Below are positions 6,896 to 15,881 of a stretch of DNA of 64,000 nt, one piece after another. A program made the translations under genes and the position numbers. The DNA is taken from assembly GCF_036345255.1 (NCBI RefSeq), contig NZ_CP107783.1:9665001-9729000 (forward strand), in the 5' to 3' direction. This DNA is from Streptomyces sp. NBC_00569. Lineage in GTDB: Bacteria; Actinomycetota; Actinomycetes; Streptomycetales; Streptomycetaceae. The notes under the pieces are model-generated. The model saw only the letters and a list, made by a program, of their open reading frames with translations. It did no database searches and had not been told where the DNA came from. Position 1 is the stretch's first letter. The number at the start of each line of letters is the position of its first letter.

Positions 6896-9800
6896 GTGTC
6901 CTGACCGAACGTGCCCTTGATGTCGGACGCGATCGATCCCGCGTCGACGGTGTCCTGGAGTACGTAGACCGTTGTCTTGCGTGGTCCTTGAACGCTCAGG
7001 CGGACGGGATTGGGCCCGGGGTGCGCGTGCAGGATGCGCTTCAGCTCCCGCACTGACGGGTCGTTGACCCGGTGGTACGGCAGCTGGAGTTGGATCGGGG
7101 CGACACCGCTGCGTTCGGCGGAGGTCACATCGAGGACCTGGAGCTCCTGCCCGGCCAGGTTGATGGTGCCGTCCCGGTCGTTGATGCGGCCCTGGACGGA
7201 GATCACGCTGTCCTCGACGAGCGCGCCCATGACGAGCGTGTACGTCGCGGGGAAGAACAGCACTTCCAGCTGGCCGTCGCGGTCGGCCAGGTTGACGATC
7301 GCCCAGGGGTTGCCCTGCTTGGTCATCTTGGGCTGCACGCTGGTGATGAGTCCGGCGAGCCGTACGACGCCTTCGGTGCGGCCGGACGCGATCAGTTCGG
7401 GGATCGTGGTGTCCCGGTTGGCGGCCAGGATGTTCTCGGTGCCGTCCAGCGGGTGCGCGGAGACGTACATGCCGAGCATCTCCCGCTCCGTCGACAGGAG
7501 CTGCTTACGAGGCCACTCGCTCTCGTCGAGCTTGATGTCGACTCCGAAGGCCTGGCTGTCGCCGCTGTCGTCGCCCAGCCCGGCGAACAGATCGTCCTGC
7601 CCGTACGCCGCGGCCTTCTTCACCGGTACGACCGCGTCGATCGCGTACTCGTGGGCCGCGGAGAGGCCCTTCCGGCTGTGGCCGAGCGAGTCGAAGGCAC
7701 CAGCCTTGATCAGAGACTCGATGGCGCGCTTGTTGAGCGCGGGCAGGTCGACCTTGTCCAGGAAGTCGGCGAAGTTGCTGAACTTCCCGCCGGCCTTGCG
7801 TCCTGCGATGACCGACTCGATGACGTTGTCACCCACGTTTCGGACCGACCGCAGGCCGAAGCGGACGTCGTCGCCGATGGCCGCGAACTCGGCGACCGAT
7901 TCGTTGACGTCCGGCTGCAGGACGGTGACGCCCATCTTGCGGGCGTCCGCCAGATAGATGCCGGCCTTGTCCTTGTCGTCCCCGACGGAGGTGAGCAGCG
8001 CGGCCATGTACTCGGCCGGATAGTTGGCCTTGAGGTATGCGGTCCAGTAGGAGACGAGCCCGTATCCGGCGGTGTGGGACTTGTTGAACGCGTATCCGGA
8101 GAACGGGAGCATGACGTCCCACAGAGCCTTGATGGACTCCTCGGAGTAGTCGTTGCCCCGCATGCCGGCGTGGAACTTCTCCCACTCGGCGGCCAGCACC
8201 TCAGGCTTCTTCTTGCCCATCGCGCGGCGCAGCAGGTCGGCGCCGCCGAGCGTGTACCCGGCGAGCTGCCGGGCGATCGCCATGATCTGCTCCTGGTAGA
8301 TGAGCAGGTGGAACGTGTTGCCGAGGATCGGCTCCAGAGCCTCCTCGAGCTCCGGGTGAATCGGCTGGATCTCCTGGCGGCCCGTTTTACGGTGCGCGTA
8401 GTTCATGTGCGCGTTCGCGGCCATCGGGCCAGGACGGTAGAGGGCGAGGGCGGCCGCGATGTCTTCGAACCGGGTCGGCTCCATCGCCTTGAGCAGGGTC
8501 CGCATGCCGCCGCCGTCGAGCTGGAAGACGCCGAAGGTGTCGCCGGAGGCGAGGAGTTCGTAGGTGGTCTTGTCGTCGAGCGGGATGACGACCTGGCTCG
8601 TGTCGCCGTTGCCCGGATCGACGGTCGCCAGGTGAACACTGCGGTTCTCGCGGATGTTCTGGATGGCGTGGTCGATGACTCCCAGGTTCCGCAGCCCCAG
8701 GAAGTCCATCTTCACCAAGCCCATGTCTTCACAGCTCGGGTAGTCGAACCCGGTGATCTTGACGCCGTCCTTGGCCCGCATGTGCAGCGGGATCCGGTCG
8801 GTCAGCTTGGTCTTGGACAGGATGACCGCGGCCGCGTGCACGCCGGTGCCGCGGGTCAGGCCCTCGACGCCCTTGGCCGTGTCGACGACCTTCCTGACGT
8901 CCGGCTCGTTCTCGTACATCTGCCGGATCTCTCCGCACTCGCCGTAGCGGGGGTGCGAGGAGTCGAAGATCCCGTCGAGCGGGATGGACTTGCCCATGAT
9001 GTCGTCGGGCAGGGCCTTGGTGATGCGCTCGCCGTGCTGGAAGGGGTAGCCCAGGATGCGCGAGCTGTCCTTGATCGCGTTCTTCGCTTTGATCTTGCCG
9101 AAGGTGTTGACCATGGCGGTGTACTCGTCGCCGTACTTCTCGACGACGTAACGGACCATGAAGTCGCGCTGACGGTCGTCGAAGTCGAGGTCGACATCCG
9201 GCGGGTTGATGCGCTCGGGGTTGAGGAACCGCTCGAACAGCAGGCCGTGCTCCAGAGGACACAGCTCGGTGATGCGCGTCGCATACGCCACGATCGATCC
9301 GGTGGCCGAGCCGCGGCCCGGCCCCACGGGCACCTTGTTGTTGCGCGCGTACTTGCAGATGTCGGCGACGACGAGGAAGTACGAGGAGAACCCCATCGGG
9401 CCGATGACCGTCATCTCGGTCTCGAAACGCTCGAGGACCTCGGCCGGCACGGGGTCGCCGTAGCGCATGACGAGGCCCTTCATGACCTCCTTGCGCAGCC
9501 ACGACTCCTGCGTCTCCCCTTCAGGGACGTCAGGGAACTGCGGCATCTCGTCGATGTTGCCGAAGACCTCGTCGTACGACTCGACGCGCTCCGCGATCAG
9601 GAGCGTGTTGTCGCAGGCCTCCGGCCTCTCGGAGAACAGATCGCGCATCTGCTCCGCGGTCTTCAGGTAGTAGTCGTTGCCCGAGAACCGGAAGCGCTTC
9701 TCGTCGGCCTTGTTCTTGCCGACGCCGATGCACAGCAGGTTGTCGTGCGCGTCGGCCTGTTCCGCGTGGATGTAGTGGGCGTCGTTGGTGGCGAGGAGCG

Positions 9801-10473
9801 GGATCTTCAGGTCCTCGGCCAGGCGCAGCAGCCCGTCGCGGACATCCCGCTCGATGGACAGGCCATGATCCATCAGCTCGAGGAAGTAGTTCTCCCGGCC
9901 GAAAATGTCCTGGTACGCGGCAGCGACCTCGCGGGCCTCGTCGTACTGCTTCAGGCGCAGCCGGGTCTGGATCGCCCCGGAAGGACATCCGGTCGTCGCG
10001 ATGATCCCCTCGGCGTGCTCGCTGATCAACTCCCTGTCCATACGCGGCTTGCCCGCCGGGAACTGGCCCGTGTACGACGCCTGAGTGGAGAGGTAGAACA
10101 GGTTGCGCAGACCGGCCACGTTCCGCGCCCACATCGTCATGTGCGTGAAGCGCCCGCCGCCGCTGACGTCTTTGGAGCCTTCGCCGTCGTCCGACATGGC
10201 CCGCTGCCCGCCGGGCCCCCAGAACTCCTGCTTCCGGTTACGCCGCGAGGAAGGGGCGACGTACGCCTCGATCCCGATGATCGGCTTGACGCCGTCGAAG
10301 CCCGTGGACACCTTGTGGAACTCGTACGCACCGAACATGTTGCCGTGGTCGCTCATGGCGACCGCGGGCATGCCCTGCCGCTCGACTTCGGCGAACATCG
10401 GCTTCAGCTTCTGAGCGCCGTCGAGCATCGAGTATTCGGTGTGATTGTGCAGGTGAACAAAGCTATCGGCCAC
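6877..10473 (-). CDS. dnaE: DNA polymerase III alpha subunit (DnaE-type), probably an extra copy
   Basis: At 1198 residues this is full length. The N-terminal PHP domain starts FVHLHNHTEYSMLDG and has MSDHGNMFGAYEF. The palm carries the catalytic aspartates in PPDVDLDFDD (Asp428 and Asp430) after VGPGRGSATGSIVAYA. Fingers motifs (GVHAAAVILSK, MGKKKPEVLAAEW, AFNKSHTAGYG), the helix-hairpin-helix region and an OB fold (EGVVRLAGLITSVQPKMTKQ) follow, with a degenerate C-terminal domain. It resembles replicative DnaE1 more than the shorter error-prone ImuC/DnaE2. The neighbours are accessory genes, and none of the genes that usually surround the essential streptomycete dnaE are present, so I infer a paralogue. 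It runs into the DUF6300 gene. Confidence 0.93.
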   Translation of the reverse strand: MADSFVHLHNHTEYSMLDGAQKLKPMFAEVERQGMPAVAMSDHGNMFGAYEFHKVSTGFDGVKPIIGIEAYVAPSSRRNRKQEFWGPGGQRAMSDDGEGSKDVSGGGRFTHMTMWARNVAGLRNLFYLSTQASYTGQFPAGKPRMDRELISEHAEGIIATTGCPSGAIQTRLRLKQYDEAREVAAAYQDIFGRENYFLELMDHGLSIERDVRDGLLRLAEDLKIPLLATNDAHYIHAEQADAHDNLLCIGVGKNKADEKRFRFSGNDYYLKTAEQMRDLFSERPEACDNTLLIAERVESYDEVFGNIDEMPQFPDVPEGETQESWLRKEVMKGLVMRYGDPVPAEVLERFETEMTVIGPMGFSSYFLVVADICKYARNNKVPVGPGRGSATGSIVAYATRITELCPLEHGLLFERFLNPERINPPDVDLDFDDRQRDFMVRYVVEKYGDEYTAMVNTFGKIKAKNAIKDSSRILGYPFQHGERITKALPDDIMGKSIPLDGIFDSSHPRYGECGEIRQMYENEPDVRKVVDTAKGVEGLTRGTGVHAAAVILSKTKLTDRIPLHMRAKDGVKITGFDYPSCEDMGLVKMDFLGLRNLGVIDHAIQNIRENRSVHLATVDPGNGDTSQVVIPLDDKTTYELLASGDTFGVFQLDGGGMRTLLKAMEPTRFEDIAAALALYRPGPMAANAHMNYAHRKTGRQEIQPIHPELEEALEPILGNTFHLLIYQEQIMAIARQLAGYTLGGADLLRRAMGKKKPEVLAAEWEKFHAGMRGNDYSEESIKALWDVMLPFSGYAFNKSHTAGYGLVSYWTAYLKANYPAEYMAALLTSVGDDKDKAGIYLADARKMGVTVLQPDVNESVAEFAAIGDDVRFGLRSVRNVGDNVIESVIAGRKAGGKFSNFADFLDKVDLPALNKRAIESLIKAGAFDSLGHSRKGLSAAHEYAIDAVVPVKKAAAYGQDDLFAGLGDDSGDSQAFGVDIKLDESEWPRKQLLSTEREMLGMYVSAHPLDGTENILAANRDTTIPELIASGRTEGVVRLAGLITSVQPKMTKQGNPWAIVNLADRDGQLEVLFFPATYTLVMGALVEDSVISVQGRINDRDGTINLAGQELQVLDVTSAERSGVAPIQLQLPYHRVNDPSVRELKRILHAHPGPNPVRLSVQGPRKTTVYVLQDTVDAGSIASDIKGTFGQDTWQGVT

Positions 10474-10826
10474 CGGGCAGACACCTCCGAAGCAGGTCGA
10501 GGGAAGCCCTCACCCTATGCCTCTGGGAAGATCAAATCGCTTGCTTGACGCCCCTCATCAAGGACCGGAATCGGGCCACGCCGGTGACCTCTCGGTATGC
10601 CCCGGAGTCGTCGCGACACGCGACACCCGACACGCTGATCGCTTCACGGCCGACCGTCTCCACCCCACCGTGAACGGGGTCCTCCAGCGGCAGGCTCTAC
10701 GGTCCATCTGGCGCCGCTCCGGCGGAAGTTGAGACTGACAGGGGCGACCTGCGCCGGTCCGCCCTGACGAACCCCTCGATACGAGGTGGTGGGGGTTGCC
10801 GGCATAGAAAGAGGGGAGTGACGGAC
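10474..10826. other. Intergenic region between divergent dnaE-like and DUF5988 genes
   Basis: This interval must contain both divergent promoters. No clear inverted repeats or known operators were seen, and reading frames within it are not protein-like. A GAGGGGA ribosome site for the DUF5988 gene lies at 10811-10817. Confidence 0.4.
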
Positions 10827-11081
10827 ATGTCGGCGCGTCATGGAGGTGCCGGTCGGGCCTTTGGGGAAGATCTGGTCATGGTCGATGCGAAAGCAGTTCT
10901 TGAGGGCGGTCCTGACGATCTTCCTGAGCGGATCGTCTCCGTCTCCGCGCCCGGGCTCGACATCAAGGTTCCCTTGCGTGGGGGGTACGAGCATTTCAAA
11001 GCCACGACTCGTCAGGAGGAGACCTCGCAGGGTCTGTTGCCCGTGTACGAGTGGTGGGAGCGCACGGAACTGCCTGGGTAG
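10827..11081 (+). CDS. DUF5988 family small protein
   Basis: The 84-residue product contains VLEGGPDDLPERIV, then IKVPLRGGYEHFKAT and a C-terminal PVYEWWERTELPG. This is the signature of the small actinomycete DUF5988 family, cytoplasmic proteins of unknown role often found near specialised-metabolism genes. I chose ATG 10827 because GAGGGGA lies 9 bases upstream; an in-frame GTG at 10818 touches that ribosome site. The gene stands alone. Confidence 0.75.
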   Translation: MSARHGGAGRAFGEDLVMVDAKAVLEGGPDDLPERIVSVSAPGLDIKVPLRGGYEHFKATTRQEETSQGLLPVYEWWERTELPG

Positions 11082-11429
11082 GCCGCGCTCGCGGCGCGCG
11101 GTCCGGACTCGGCGGGTGTCAGCCACCACTCACTACTGACGCGACATGCGTTCCCCTGTGCAGGGCAGTCCTCGGCGCGGTCGGGTGCCCGTGTGGTGCA
11201 CGATGCGTGGGGGGACGACCGTTCTGCGCGGCGAGTGCTGTGGCGCAGCCGGGTTCTCGTCGATGCGGTCGAGCAGCGGCGAGGGGCAGTGCCGTCAGCT
11301 TTCGGCCGCTTCTCGGCGCCCGAACTGCTGCGCACTGCCCCTCGCCTCTCTGTCACGGCAGGGCCGGCGCCACCGTTCCGCGGACCGGCACAGACCCGGG
11401 GTCTTTTGGCCGGCGCCGCGCTCCAGGGC
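11082..11429. other. Gap with no recognised gene
   Basis: This lies between the convergent DUF5988 gene and the APC permease. Open frames here have arginine- and cysteine-rich translations typical of non-coding high-GC DNA. No clear terminator hairpin was recognised. Confidence 0.4.
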
Positions 11430-12941
11430 TCACACGCGGCCCGACTGGTCGGGACTGAGTTCCGCGTCCGTGTCTGACGTCGACGCTTTCTCGGCGGTGG
11501 CGAAGCGGCTGTTGTGGCGGCCCCAAAGGAAATAGATGGCCAGACCGGCGGCCATCCAGGCCAGGAACCGGGCCCAGGTGATGGTCGGAAGGCTGAGGAT
11601 CAGCACGACGCAGAGCACGGTGCCCAGAACGGGGACGAACGGCACCCAGGGGGTGCGGAAGCCCCGGGGCAAGGAGGGCTGGGTGCGCCGGAGCCGTAGG
11701 ACGCCGAGGCAGACGATGATGAAGGAGAAGAGCATCCCGATATTGCCCAGTTCGGCAAGGTCGTTGATGGGCAGCAGCGCGGTCATGAGCGCCACCGCGA
11801 TACCCAGGGGCCAGACGATCCGGCGAGGGCTGCGGGTGATCGGGTGCACGTGCGCGAACCATTCCGGCAGCAGTCGGTCGCGGCTCATGGCCAGGAAGAC
11901 CCGGGACTGTCCCAGCATCATGATCATGACGACGGTGGTGAGTCCGCAGATCGCGCCCAGCCCGATGATCCGGGTCGCCCAGTGGGCGCCCACCGCCTGC
12001 AGCGCACCGGTGATGGGTGCGGCGTTGTCGAGCTTGGTGTAGTTCTGCATCCCCGTGACGACCAGCGCGACGGCCACGTAGAGCAGCGCGCACACCGCGA
12101 CTGTGGCGCTCAGGGCGCGGGGCATCGTGCGGCGCGGTTCGCGGGCCTCTTCCGCGCCGGACGCCATGATGTCGAAGCCGGAGTAGGCGCCGAAGATGAT
12201 GGCCCCGCCCGTGAGCACACCCGCCGCGCCGAAGCTGGCGTTCAGCCCGAGGCCCAGTCTGCTCAGGACCGGCTCCTGCCAGAACCCTCCGCTCTCGGCG
12301 GCGGACTTGGCGGCAGGGATGAACGGCGACCAGTTCGCGGCATTCAGGTGCTGCACCCCGATGACCAGGAACAGGGCCACGGCGGCCAGTTTCACCAGCG
12401 TCATGGCCATGTTGATCCGCGCGGTGGTGCGGATGCCCGAGGCCAGGATCGCGGTGAGGACGAGTATGACGAGCACCGCGGGAACGTTCACGGTCGCGTC
12501 AGGCCCGGCGATGGCCGAGGGCAGGTGCACCCCGAAGGTGCCCAGGAAGTCGGTGAAGTACTGGGACCAGCCGGTGGCCACCGCTCCGGCACCCATGGTC
12601 ATGTCCAGGATCAGATCCCAGCCGATGATCCAGGCGACGAGTTCGCCGAGTGAGACGTAGGCGTAGGTGTACGCGCTGCCCGCGACCGGGACCGTACTGG
12701 CGAACTCGGTGTAGCACAGCGCGACCAGAAAGGTGGCCACGGCGCCGAGCAGGTAGGACAGCACGATGCCCGGCCCTGCGTAGCGGGCGGCGGCGGTGCC
12801 GGTGAGGACGAAGATTCCGGCTCCGACGGTGACGCCGATACCCATCAGGGTCATCTGGAGCGGGCCGAGTGCGCGGGTGAGCCGGGTGGTCCCGGCGCCG
12901 GCTTCGGCGATGGTGGCTTCGATCGTCTTTCTGCGCGTCAT
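11430..12941 (-). CDS. APC-family amino acid permease
   Basis: The 503-residue protein has about twelve hydrophobic segments and the APC-superfamily first helix GVTVGAGIFVLTGTAAARYAG. SYLLGAVATFLVALCYTEFA and a later GAYSGFDIMASGAEEAREP block, typical of cationic and branched amino-acid permeases, follow. It imports amino acids by proton symport or exchange. Translation starts at ATG 12941 with AGGGA 6 bases upstream. It follows the PLP-enzyme gene by 41 bp on the same strand, so the pair looks like an uptake-plus-conversion operon, probably controlled by the divergent FadR-like regulator. The substrate is unknown. Confidence 0.88.
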   Translation of the reverse strand: MTRRKTIEATIAEAGAGTTRLTRALGPLQMTLMGIGVTVGAGIFVLTGTAAARYAGPGIVLSYLLGAVATFLVALCYTEFASTVPVAGSAYTYAYVSLGELVAWIIGWDLILDMTMGAGAVATGWSQYFTDFLGTFGVHLPSAIAGPDATVNVPAVLVILVLTAILASGIRTTARINMAMTLVKLAAVALFLVIGVQHLNAANWSPFIPAAKSAAESGGFWQEPVLSRLGLGLNASFGAAGVLTGGAIIFGAYSGFDIMASGAEEAREPRRTMPRALSATVAVCALLYVAVALVVTGMQNYTKLDNAAPITGALQAVGAHWATRIIGLGAICGLTTVVMIMMLGQSRVFLAMSRDRLLPEWFAHVHPITRSPRRIVWPLGIAVALMTALLPINDLAELGNIGMLFSFIIVCLGVLRLRRTQPSLPRGFRTPWVPFVPVLGTVLCVVLILSLPTITWARFLAWMAAGLAIYFLWGRHNSRFATAEKASTSDTDAELSPDQSGRV

Positions 12942-12982
12942 GGCGTCCCTGTGGGGGTGAAGTGGTGCACGGTCGGGGGGCG

Positions 12983-14191
12983 TCAGGGGTGCAGCACGTC
13001 GCAGCGGTCGGCGAAGTCCTGGTAGTCGGCGGGGGTGTTGTACAGGTGGGCCGACAGGCGGAGGAACCCGCGGCCGCGCCAGGTGGTGACGGACGTGGCG
13101 CAGGCGTGACGGTCGGCGATGGTGTGCTGCAGCGCGTGTGCGGCGGCCTGGTCGGCGGCGATGCCGTCGGGGAGCGGGACCAGCCGCATGGCGGGAGCTG
13201 GTTCGGGGGGAAGTCCGTCGAGGCGGAGGCCCCAGCGCTCGGCGATGTACTGCTGGGCGTAGTCGGCCAGAGTGGAGACATGGGTCCGGGCCGCGTCCCA
13301 GCCGTAGCGGTCCTCGATGAGGTCCAGCGCTTGCGGGGTGGCCAGCCAGGCGGTGAGGTCCAGTGTGCCTTGCTGGTCGAAGCGCTGCGGGTAGTCGTCC
13401 GGGGCGCCCCAGGAGTCGACCGGCGGGTGCAGCCGCTGTCGGTCGGCAGGATCGGACGGCTGAGCGACCAGAGCTGCGGTACCGCGCGGGGCGCAGGGCC
13501 ATTTGTGCAGGTTCCCGACCCAGTACGTGCCCTGGAGGCCGCGCAGCGGCTCGGCGAGCATGCCGGGTGCGTGCGCGCCGTCGACCAGCAGAGGGATGCC
13601 GCGCTCGCGGCAGTCCGCGGCGATCTGCTGAACCGGCATCAGCCGGGCCGTGGCGGAGGTGATGTGGTCCACCACGACCAGGGCCGTACGGTCGTGTGCG
13701 TCCATTGCCGCGCGCATCAGTGCCGCGCTCTGCTCGGCGTCCGCGGCCAGCGGGATGTGCACGGTGTCGACTTGAGCGCCGGCCCGCGCCGCATGCCGCC
13801 GCACCGCCATGTCGACGGCGCCGTAGGCGTGGTCGGTGACCAGGATGCGTTCACCCGTGCGCAGCGGCAGCGAGGACAGGACGGTCGTGACGCCCGCACT
13901 CGCGTTGGGGACCAGCGCCGTCGCCTCCTGCGGTGCGTGCAGCCAGTCGGCGATGGCGCACCGGGCCTGCGCCACACGTGCCGGCAGGTGGCGGAACCAC
14001 GCGACCGGATCGCGCTCGGCCTCCTCGCGCAGCGCCTGCTGCCAGGCCCCGGTCGCCGACGGCACCGCGCCGAAGGATCCGTGGTTGAGGTGGCGTACGG
14101 ATGGGTCGAGTGACCAGTCCTCCAGCGCTGGGAGGCCGTCCGGCCGGAGCACCGGATCCGGCGCGAGGGGACGGAGGTCGGCCTGAGGCAT
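12983..14191 (-). CDS. PLP-dependent class V aminotransferase-fold enzyme (isopenicillin N epimerase-like)
   Basis: The 402-residue enzyme begins its catalytic domain with HLNHGSFGAVPSATGAWQQ, continues with NASAGVTTVLSSLPL and VVVDHITSATARLMPVQQIA, and has the probable PLP lysine in VGNLHKWPCAPRG (Lys230). This is the isopenicillin-N-epimerase-like branch of the class V aminotransferase family, whose members act as epimerases, desulfurases or lyases on amino acids or peptides. No beta-lactam genes are present, so epimerase activity on a cephalosporin precursor is unlikely. The adjacent amino acid permease suggests catabolism or racemisation of an imported amino acid. Confidence 0.85.
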   Translation of the reverse strand: MPQADLRPLAPDPVLRPDGLPALEDWSLDPSVRHLNHGSFGAVPSATGAWQQALREEAERDPVAWFRHLPARVAQARCAIADWLHAPQEATALVPNASAGVTTVLSSLPLRTGERILVTDHAYGAVDMAVRRHAARAGAQVDTVHIPLAADAEQSAALMRAAMDAHDRTALVVVDHITSATARLMPVQQIAADCRERGIPLLVDGAHAPGMLAEPLRGLQGTYWVGNLHKWPCAPRGTAALVAQPSDPADRQRLHPPVDSWGAPDDYPQRFDQQGTLDLTAWLATPQALDLIEDRYGWDAARTHVSTLADYAQQYIAERWGLRLDGLPPEPAPAMRLVPLPDGIAADQAAAHALQHTIADRHACATSVTTWRGRGFLRLSAHLYNTPADYQDFADRCDVLHP

Positions 14192-14281
14192 GGCGAGGCT
14201 CCCTCAAAGTTGTCCGATGAGTTCTCTGGGCAGTGGGAAAGTAGCAGCATGGATACGTGCGACGGAACGGATATGGCGCAG

Positions 14282-14296
14282 AGTCATACGATGACT
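14282..14296. promoter_or_regulatory. Candidate GntR/FadR operator
   Basis: AGTCAT-ACG-ATGACT is a perfect 6-bp-arm inverted repeat in the intergenic space between the PLP-enzyme operon and the regulator gene. Its size and symmetry match FadR-type operators. It supports the regulator start at 14338, because an earlier start would put the site inside the coding sequence. Confidence 0.5.
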
Positions 14297-14337
14297 TGAG
14301 GGCGATAGGCTCGCCACGCACAGAAACGGGGAAGCGG

Positions 14338-15012
14338 ATGGCTGCCAAACAGGACGTAGTGGCCCAGCTCCGGGGGCTGATCGCCTCCGGCGAGCTGATG
14401 CCCGGCCAGAAGCTGCCCGCGGAACCCGCGCTCTGCGATCAGCTCGGAGCCTCCCGCGGCTCACTGCGCGAGGCCGTTCGCGAGCTCGAGGCGCTCGGCG
14501 TGCTCCAGGCCCGGCACGGCTCGGGCACTTACGTCTCCCAATTGCGCCCGGCCGAGATGATGCGAGGCTTCGCCGCCACCGTGGACCTGGTCCCGCTGGA
14601 CGGCCTCCTCGAACTCGTCGAGATCCGCCGCGTCCTGGAGTCCCACGCGGCCGGGCAAGCCGCAGCGCGGGCCACTGACGAACTCGACACCGAGCTGTCC
14701 GAGTTGCTCGCGGCCATGGAGCGCGAGACCGACCACACCGCACTGAGCGATCTGGACGCCCGCTTCCACCAGCGGATCTGCGACGCGGGCGGGAACGAGT
14801 CGCTGGCCGCACTGGTCGAGGTGTTCCGCTCGCGCGGCAGCCACTACGACATCTACTCGATCGAGGAGGTCCGCCGGGACAGCGACAAGGGCCACCGGGC
14901 CATCGCGGCGGCGATCACGGCACGCGATCCCATGGCCGCCGCGCTCGCCGCGGGGGCGCACATCACCCACACCCAGGACTGGTTGCGCCGCTTCCGCCCG
15001 CGGCCGCACTGA
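14338..15012 (+). CDS. FadR-type GntR transcriptional regulator
   Basis: The 224-residue protein has an N-terminal winged helix (VVAQLRGLIASGELMPGQKL, GASRGSLREAVRELEALGVL, RHGSGTYVS) and a helical FCD effector domain with LLELVEIRRVLESHAAGQAA, a DARFHQRICDAGGNESL segment and HRAIAAAITARDP. The aspartate and histidines in these segments are typical metal ligands of FCD domains. It is transcribed away from the PLP-enzyme/APC-permease operon and probably represses it and itself, released by a small organic acid or amino acid. An earlier in-frame start exists at 14257, but the operator-like repeat and family length favour 14338. Confidence 0.85.
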   Translation: MAAKQDVVAQLRGLIASGELMPGQKLPAEPALCDQLGASRGSLREAVRELEALGVLQARHGSGTYVSQLRPAEMMRGFAATVDLVPLDGLLELVEIRRVLESHAAGQAAARATDELDTELSELLAAMERETDHTALSDLDARFHQRICDAGGNESLAALVEVFRSRGSHYDIYSIEEVRRDSDKGHRAIAAAITARDPMAAALAAGAHITHTQDWLRRFRPRPH

Positions 15013-15881
15013 CTCCTCTCCGTGTGGCCGACCTCTCCGCCAGCTGCGGTCAGATCCAGCCCATCGCCCCGAGCGTCGGCGCCGCGGCAACTGCGTGGAT
15101 CGGCCCTGCACGCCGCGATCACGAGGAGATCTGGTCCGCACCGGAGGAAGGCCGTCACAGGACGCTCGCGGTCTGATGCATGACCACATCTCCACTGCGC
15201 AGTGATGATCGCCGATAGGCCGCATGGCGCCCCACGGGGCGGTCAGGCCAGGACCGGCAGTGGCTGTCGGGCGCCCCCGTCCGCCGACGTGGATCGGCAG
15301 CTCTGAGACGGTCGCGCCTACGGGTGCGTCGATGCGGTGTTCCAGCGTCATCGCCTCCACCGCCTTCAGTGGCGACCCGGCCCGACCATGGCACCAGGCC
15401 GACGTGGACGGTGGCGATGCTGGCGCGGAGCGACTGCTTTCCTCCTTGAAGAGCGTGCACCGGACGTTGGACGAGGCTGTGCGGAGAACGGAGAGCCGCC
15501 TGGAATACCCGGGCCGGCTGGGCAGAACAGGGCGGGAACCAGGGCGAATCGAAGCCCAGGCCAGGAGTTGCCTTCGAATATCACGCCCACATCAGGAGCG
15601 GCGCGAGGGCGACGGCTGCCTGATGGGACTCGGTGGTCCAGCCGTATTGGGTGGCGATGCCGCGCCATTGCTTCCTGCGGTCGAAGCAGCGTTCAACCAC
15701 GTTGCGCCACTGGCAGAGCTACTTGTCGAAGGCTGGCGGGCCGAAGCTCAGGAGCGTCAGCAGGAACGTCGTCGCCGCGCCCAGGACGTGCCCGACAGTA
15801 ACCGTCGTGTCGTCTCGGGCACCGTCGGCCGCAGCTGCCACCAGGCGAAGTCGGCTGCACCGTGCAAGTTAGGCTGCCTGT
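15013..15881. other. Decayed interval holding an IS5 relic
   Basis: There is no intact gene. A transposase C-terminal relic lies at 15581-15742. On the minus strand around 15180-15460 there is a protein-like run (MEAMTLEHRIDAPVGATVSE, then LPIHVGGRGRPTATAGP) that I could not assign and that is interrupted at both ends. This may be another gene fragment. Confidence 0.4.
15581..15742 (-). pseudogene. IS5-family transposase C-terminal remnant
   Basis: The minus-strand translation reads GPPAFDK, then an in-frame stop, then QWRNVVERCFDRRKQWRGIA, TQYGWTTESHQAAVALAPL and LMWA before the normal stop at 15581-15583. This matches the end of the DDE domain of IS5-type transposases, including the final catalytic glutamate in NVVERCF. 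The internal stop codon and the abrupt loss of similarity upstream show that it is dead. Confidence 0.75.

Noticed and set aside
7072..10548. A 1158-codon plus-strand frame opposite the DnaE gene
   Set aside because: Its translation is Val/Gly/Arg-rich without domains and mirrors the third-position GC of the real gene on the other strand; it is a shadow frame.
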